From Mycobacterium rhizamassiliense (lineage in GTDB: Bacteria; Actinomycetota; Actinomycetes; Mycobacteriales; Mycobacteriaceae), in contig NZ_LT721901.1 of assembly GCF_900157375.1 (NCBI RefSeq), forward strand, positions 5,537,685-5,601,684: 64,000 nt of DNA, in the 5' to 3' direction. Shown here piece by piece: positions 60,149 to 64,000 of the stretch (position 1 is its first letter; every line of letters begins with the position of its first letter). The position numbers and the translations under genes were made by a program. The notes under the pieces are model-generated. The model was given only the letters and a program-made list of their open reading frames with translations. It had not been told where the DNA came from and ran no database searches.

Positions 60149-60910
60149 TCAGGCCTCGGTGGCCAGCGGGCTGGTCGCGACCTCGGTGCCGTCGGCCAGG
60201 GTGGCGATCTCGAAATCGGCGAACACCGCGGGCGCGACGGCGACCAGTTGGCGCAGGCATTTGATGGCCAGGCGCCGGATTTCCACGTCGGCGTGCTCGC
60301 TGGCCCGCATCGCGATGAAGTGCCGCCACGCCCGGTAGTTCCCGGTCACGACGATGCGGGTTTCGGTGGCATTCGGCAGCACGGCGCGGGCGGCCTGCCG
60401 TGCCTGCTTGCGGCGCAGCACCGCATTCGGCTGATCTGCGAATTTGGCCTCGAGTTTGGCCAGCAGCTCGGTGTAGGTGGCCCGGCTGGCGTCGGCGGCG
60501 GCGGCCAGGATCTCCTGCAGCTCGGGGTCGTCGTCCATCCCGGGCGGGACGACGACGCGGGAGGCGCCCTCCGGAACGTAGCGCTGTGAGAGTTGCGAGT
60601 AGGAGAAGTGGCGGTGCCGGATCAGCTCGTGCGTGCACGAGCGCGAGATGCCGCTGATGTAGAACGACACGCTCGCGTGTTCGAGCACCGAAAAGTGCCC
60701 GACGTCGATGATGTGCTTGATGTAGCCGTCGTTGGTGGCGGTGCGGGGGTTGGGCTTGGACCAGCTCTGATAGCAGGCCCGGCCGGCGAACTCGACCAGC
60801 GCCGGGCCGCCGTCGGCGTCGGTGTCCCACGGCACGTCCGGGGGCGCCAAGAACTCGGTCTTGGCGATCAGTTGCACGCGCAGCGGCGCGGTCTCGGCCA
60901 CGGCGCTCAC
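60149..60910 (-). CDS. thyX: Flavin-dependent thymidylate synthase
   Basis: ThyX makes dTMP from dUMP using methylenetetrahydrofolate, NADPH and FAD. The 253-residue protein has the ThyX motif RHRHFSYSQLSQRY (RHR-x7-S-x-RY), the flavin/dUMP region ISRSCTHELIRHRH and the C-terminal NYRAWRHFIAMRASEHAD. The GTG at 60910 overlaps the end of hsdS by four bases, so it is coupled to the restriction-modification genes. It corresponds to Rv2754c. Confidence 0.96.
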   Translation of the reverse strand: MSAVAETAPLRVQLIAKTEFLAPPDVPWDTDADGGPALVEFAGRACYQSWSKPNPRTATNDGYIKHIIDVGHFSVLEHASVSFYISGISRSCTHELIRHRHFSYSQLSQRYVPEGASRVVVPPGMDDDPELQEILAAAADASRATYTELLAKLEAKFADQPNAVLRRKQARQAARAVLPNATETRIVVTGNYRAWRHFIAMRASEHADVEIRRLAIKCLRQLVAVAPAVFADFEIATLADGTEVATSPLATEA

Positions 60911-61968
60911 CCTATCGGGTCGCCCACCCGGATCTTGCCCGCCGTCAACAGCGCCAGCACGTCGTCACGCACCCGGGCCAGCGTCGCGGATTCGCCGCGC
61001 CGCGCGTGGCACAGCGCGCCGAGATCCGCGGTCGTTCGGGCGTTGTCGTCCGACAGCCGGCGCACGTCACGCACCGCAACCTCCATCAGCTCGTCCTGCC
61101 GGATGCGCTGGCGGCTCTGCGACGTTCCGGCGACCTTCTGTTGCAGCGCTTGCGAGACCCCGCGCTGGCGCAGCGCAGACCACAGCGCCGAAGTGCCGAC
61201 GCCCAGGGGCCGCAGCACGACGAACTCCGCACTCGCCACGGCCATCTCGGCGGGCAGGCCTGCGACGTCCCAGATCCGCGGGGTCCGCGGATTGAGTTTC
61301 GAGACCAGTACGCATGGCGCCGACAGGTGAACCTTGGCGCTGCGGATCGACGCAGAGTCGACGCGCTGCGGCCAGGCTCCGTCGTCGAACGCCGCGAAGC
61401 TGAAATGGGCTACCCCGTCGTCGAATTCGCCGGGCCGCAGGGCCACGCCCGCTCGGCTGGCCACCTCGCCCAGCGGCACGTCGCCGTCCAGCGGCTCGAC
61501 CATGGCGACCATCAGCGCCTCGGCCGCGTCGATGACGCGCCGGTTGGCGGCGATCTTGTCGTCGAAAGCGCCTAGCAGGCCGCCGATTTGGCGCCGCTGG
61601 TCCGCGGCGGCGACCCGGGCGACGACGTCGCGCAGGACGCGCTGATTGAGCAGGGGCTGCCCCGAGCCGGACCGGTGCTCGTTCAGCCGGCACGACCGCA
61701 GGGCGTAGTACCAGTACCGCGTCTCATCGGGGTCCTTGGCCCGGCACACGAATGCGTTGTCGGTGACCCACACGTCGGAATCGCAGTAACGCACGGTGCC
61801 GCAATAGGATCCGACGCGGCCGATCACGATCAGCGGGCCGCTCGCATTGGCGCGGGCCGCAAAGCCGATCGGGCCATTGGCCCCGTACACCGGAACATGC
61901 CCCGATCCCCGCTCCGGCGGCCCGCTGCCGTTGCCGAAGTCCAGGTGATCGCCCAGCCGGACCCTCAC
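60907..61968 (-). CDS. hsdS: Type I restriction-modification specificity subunit HsdS, full length
   Basis: HsdS picks the DNA target for the HsdM methylase. The 353-residue protein has two target-recognition domains. The first (residues 1-110) reads VPVYGANGPIGFAARANASG and VIGRVGSYCGTVRYCDSDVW; the second (from about 165) is VPLGEVASRAGVALRPGEFD. Two helical conserved regions connect them: LNQRVLRDVVARVAAADQRR and, at the end, ARTTADLGALCHARRGESAT. The orthologous hsdS.1 in M. tuberculosis, as I recall, is a short truncated gene. Here it looks complete. The ATG at 61968 overlaps hsdM by four bases. Confidence 0.92.
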   Translation of the reverse strand: MRVRLGDHLDFGNGSGPPERGSGHVPVYGANGPIGFAARANASGPLIVIGRVGSYCGTVRYCDSDVWVTDNAFVCRAKDPDETRYWYYALRSCRLNEHRSGSGQPLLNQRVLRDVVARVAAADQRRQIGGLLGAFDDKIAANRRVIDAAEALMVAMVEPLDGDVPLGEVASRAGVALRPGEFDDGVAHFSFAAFDDGAWPQRVDSASIRSAKVHLSAPCVLVSKLNPRTPRIWDVAGLPAEMAVASAEFVVLRPLGVGTSALWSALRQRGVSQALQQKVAGTSQSRQRIRQDELMEVAVRDVRRLSDDNARTTADLGALCHARRGESATLARVRDDVLALLTAGKIRVGDPIG

Positions 61969-63365
61969 CGCAGCCGCTCCACCTGCTCGCGCACCACCGC
62001 GTCCAGCCGGGCGGATTCGTCGAGCGCGGCCAGCAGGTTCTTGGTCAGCCGCGCGACCTTCGCATCGGGCGGCTCCGCATCGTCCGCGGGTTCGGCCGCG
62101 TCGACATACCGCCCGGGCGTCAGCGAGTAGCCGGCCGCCCGGATGTCGTCGAGCGGCACCGATTTGCAGAACCCCGGAATATCTTGGTAATCAATGCCTT
62201 TCGCGACGGCAGAAGGCGAACCGCACCACGCATGGTAGGTGACACCGATCCGCGCGATCTCCTCGTCGGTCAGGGCGCGCTCGGCCCGGTCGACCAGGTG
62301 GCCCAGCTCGCGAGCGTCGACGAACAGCACCCGGCCGACGCGTTCGGGGGGCTTGACGGTGGCAAAAAACCACAGGCACACCGGGATTGCGGTACTGCGG
62401 AACAGCTGGGCGGGCAGCGCCAGCATGCACGACACCAGGTCGCCGTCGACGATGCGCTCGCGAATCTCGCGCTCCCCGCCCGTGTTCGACGACATCGAGC
62501 CGTTGGCCATCACCACACCGGCCTGCCCGCCGGGCGCCAGCTTGGACAGGATGTGCTGGATCCACGCGTAGTTGGCGTTGCCCGCGGGCGGAACGCCGAA
62601 CCGCCAGCGCGGGTCAGCCTCGTCGCGCGCCCAGTCCTTGATGTTGAACGGCGGATTGGCCAGCACGTAGTCCATCTGCACACCGGGATGCGCGTCGTCG
62701 ACGAACGTGTCGCCCCGGTGCAGGCCGGCGTTGCCGATCCCGTGGATGGCCAGGTTCATCTTGGCCATCCGCCACGTCTGCTCGACGCTCTCCTGGCCGT
62801 AGATCGTGACGGCGCTGGGGTCGCCGTCGTGTTCGGCGATGAAATGCTCTGTCTGCACGAACATCCCGCCCGAGCCGCAGCACGGGTCGTACACCCGCCC
62901 CCGGGACGGTTCGAGGACCTCGACGAGCACCCGGACCACGCTGGGCGGCGTGAAGAACTCGCCGCCGCGCCGCCCCTCCGAGCGGGCGAAATTGCCGAGA
63001 AAGTACTCGTACACCTCCCCCATCAGGTCTCGCGCCCGGCGCTCGCCGCCGAACCGCACGTCGTCGAGCAGCAGGATCAGCTCCCCGAGCCGGCGCGGGT
63101 CGAGGTCGTCGTAGAAGTGCGGCAGCAGCCCGGCCAGCGCGGGCCGGGCCGCCATCACGTCGCCCATCGCCTCGTTGACGAGCCGGCCGATGTGCGCGGT
63201 GGAAGCCTTGTCCACCAACGCTTTCCATTGCTCCTCGGCGACGTATTTGAGGAATACCAGCCCGAGCACGACGTCTTTGTACTGGCCCGCCGACAGCGAG
63301 CCGCGCAGCTTGTTGGCCGCCTTCCACAGGGTGGCCTTGAGTTCCTTGTCTGTCGAGGCGGCCAT
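61965..63365 (-). CDS. hsdM: Type I DNA N6-adenine methyltransferase HsdM
   Basis: HsdM methylates adenine within the HsdS target. The 466-residue protein has the N-terminal helical domain (LKATLWKAANKLRGSLSAGQ), the SAM motif VYDPCCGSGGMFVQTEHFI and the catalytic NPPF in MDYVLANPPFNIKDWAR. It is shorter than I recall for Rv2756c (about 540). No hsdR endonuclease gene is within the window, so it may act as an orphan epigenetic methylase. The ATG at 63365 shares one base with the stop codon of the preceding gene. Confidence 0.93.
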   Translation of the reverse strand: MAASTDKELKATLWKAANKLRGSLSAGQYKDVVLGLVFLKYVAEEQWKALVDKASTAHIGRLVNEAMGDVMAARPALAGLLPHFYDDLDPRRLGELILLLDDVRFGGERRARDLMGEVYEYFLGNFARSEGRRGGEFFTPPSVVRVLVEVLEPSRGRVYDPCCGSGGMFVQTEHFIAEHDGDPSAVTIYGQESVEQTWRMAKMNLAIHGIGNAGLHRGDTFVDDAHPGVQMDYVLANPPFNIKDWARDEADPRWRFGVPPAGNANYAWIQHILSKLAPGGQAGVVMANGSMSSNTGGEREIRERIVDGDLVSCMLALPAQLFRSTAIPVCLWFFATVKPPERVGRVLFVDARELGHLVDRAERALTDEEIARIGVTYHAWCGSPSAVAKGIDYQDIPGFCKSVPLDDIRAAGYSLTPGRYVDAAEPADDAEPPDAKVARLTKNLLAALDESARLDAVVREQVERLR

Positions 63366-64000
63366 CAGCCGACCCGTTTGGCGGCCGCGCGCAGCGGCCC
63401 GGCCAGGTCACCGCGGCCGGACACCGAAAAGCCGCCCAGCCCAAGCCAGGACGCCATCGACGCCAGCTCGCCGGCCAGCGCCGCGGCCGTGGGCGCGAGC
63501 GGCGATTCCGACTCCGCGAAGGCCCCCACCACGCGGAGCGTGTCGGCGGTCCGGTCGGCCTTGAGGTCGACGCGCGCGACCAGCCGGCCGTCCATCAGCA
63601 GCGGCCACACGTAGTAGCCGTACTGGCGCTTGGGCGCCGGCGTGTAGATCTCGATGCGGTAATGGAAGTCGAACAGCCGCTCCACCCGGGGCCGGAAGAA
63701 GATCAGCGGGTCGAACGGGCACAGCAGCGCGGTGCCGCCGTCGCGGCGCGGCACGGTCTGGCCGGCCCGCAGGTACGCCGGCGCGGACCAGCCGTCGACG
63801 CTGACCGGCTCGATTTCACCGGCGGCCACCAGCGCGGCGACGGCGGGCTTGGCCTGCTGGGCCGACAGTCGGAAGTAGTCGCGGATGTCGGCCTCGGTGG
63901 CCACCCCCAACGCGGTGGCGGCACGCAGCGTGAGCTCCCGGATCGCCTCGTCGTCGTCGATCTCGCGGGCCAGCACGCCGGCCGGCAGCACCCGCTCGGC
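63365..64000 (-). CDS. YcaQ/AlkX-like winged-helix DNA glycosylase, N-terminus cut by window edge
   Basis: The last 212 codons of the gene are visible and the frame is open to the right edge. The sequence matches the winged-helix YcaQ family (HTH_42), crosslink-specific DNA glycosylases: a winged-helix stretch ATEADIRDYFRLSAQQAKPA, VDGWSAPAYLRAGQ, CPFDPLIFFRPRVERLFDFH and the characteristic QYGYYVWPLLMDGRLVARVD. The catalytic residues lie in the missing half or at its edge and cannot be judged. It ends one base into hsdM and is thus the visible head of the hsdM-hsdS-thyX-dapA-rnj run. Confidence 0.85.
   Translation of the reverse strand, partial: AERVLPAGVLAREIDDDEAIRELTLRAATALGVATEADIRDYFRLSAQQAKPAVAALVAAGEIEPVSVDGWSAPAYLRAGQTVPRRDGGTALLCPFDPLIFFRPRVERLFDFHYRIEIYTPAPKRQYGYYVWPLLMDGRLVARVDLKADRTADTLRVVGAFAESESPLAPTAAALAGELASMASWLGLGGFSVSGRGDLAGPLRAAAKRVG

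Overview
The window is chromosomal DNA of a GC-rich actinobacterium, almost certainly a slow-growing non-tuberculous Mycobacterium (M. avium complex or a relative). Gene order follows the M. tuberculosis H37Rv segment that I remember as Rv2682c (dxs1) to Rv2756c (hsdM), and many predicted starts give the lengths I remember for those orthologues (fadE20 386 aa, ideR about 230, sthA 468, nrdR 154, rnj 558, dapA 300). These comparisons are from memory and family knowledge; no search was run. I see no insertion sequence, prophage, CRISPR array, tRNA or rRNA.

Layout. 1-9 kb: end-truncated dxs, a cation/proton antiporter where M. tuberculosis has an arsenic/ABC block, a TrmA-like RNA methyltransferase, and a potassium module (a KimA-like permease divergent from ceoB/ceoC). 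8-15 kb: small envelope and housekeeping genes (OB-fold protein, DUF3710-dut pair, cei, suhB, ppgK). 15-25 kb: the regulator block sigA, sigB, ideR, with small zinc-ribbon and DUF genes, then sthA. 25-31 kb: a secreted lipoprotein protease, a PAC2 protein, a hydrolase, nitrobindin, nrdR, and the divergent SOS pair chiZ/lexA. 31-45 kb: a large LGFP-repeat envelope protein, fadE20, the hflX/dapF/miaA run, two tandem drug/metabolite-type transporters, a DUF349 protein and miaB. 45-49 kb: recX-recA (no intein) with PafBC and LexA sites, facing a cobalamin-riboswitch-controlled FhuF-like [2Fe-2S] protein. 49-52 kb: the clgR-pspA-pspM envelope-stress operon and pgsA3. 52-64 kb: argA, ftsK, a monooxygenase/SDR/methyltransferase trio, then a tightly packed leftward run of a YcaQ-like protein, hsdM, hsdS, thyX, dapA and rnj.

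Functional themes. DNA damage control is dense: lexA, recA, recX, chiZ, two clear LexA boxes and a RecA-independent (PafBC) promoter. Envelope stress is served by clgR/pspA/pspM and sigB, both with SigE/SigH-type GGGAAC...CGTT promoters, and by cei, chiZ and the LGFP protein. Metal and redox biology is represented by ideR, sthA, the riboswitch-FhuF unit and nrdR. The most unusual item is the canonical cobalamin riboswitch ahead of an FhuF-type ferric reductase homologue; in M. tuberculosis I recall only a short cysteine-rich fragment at this place.
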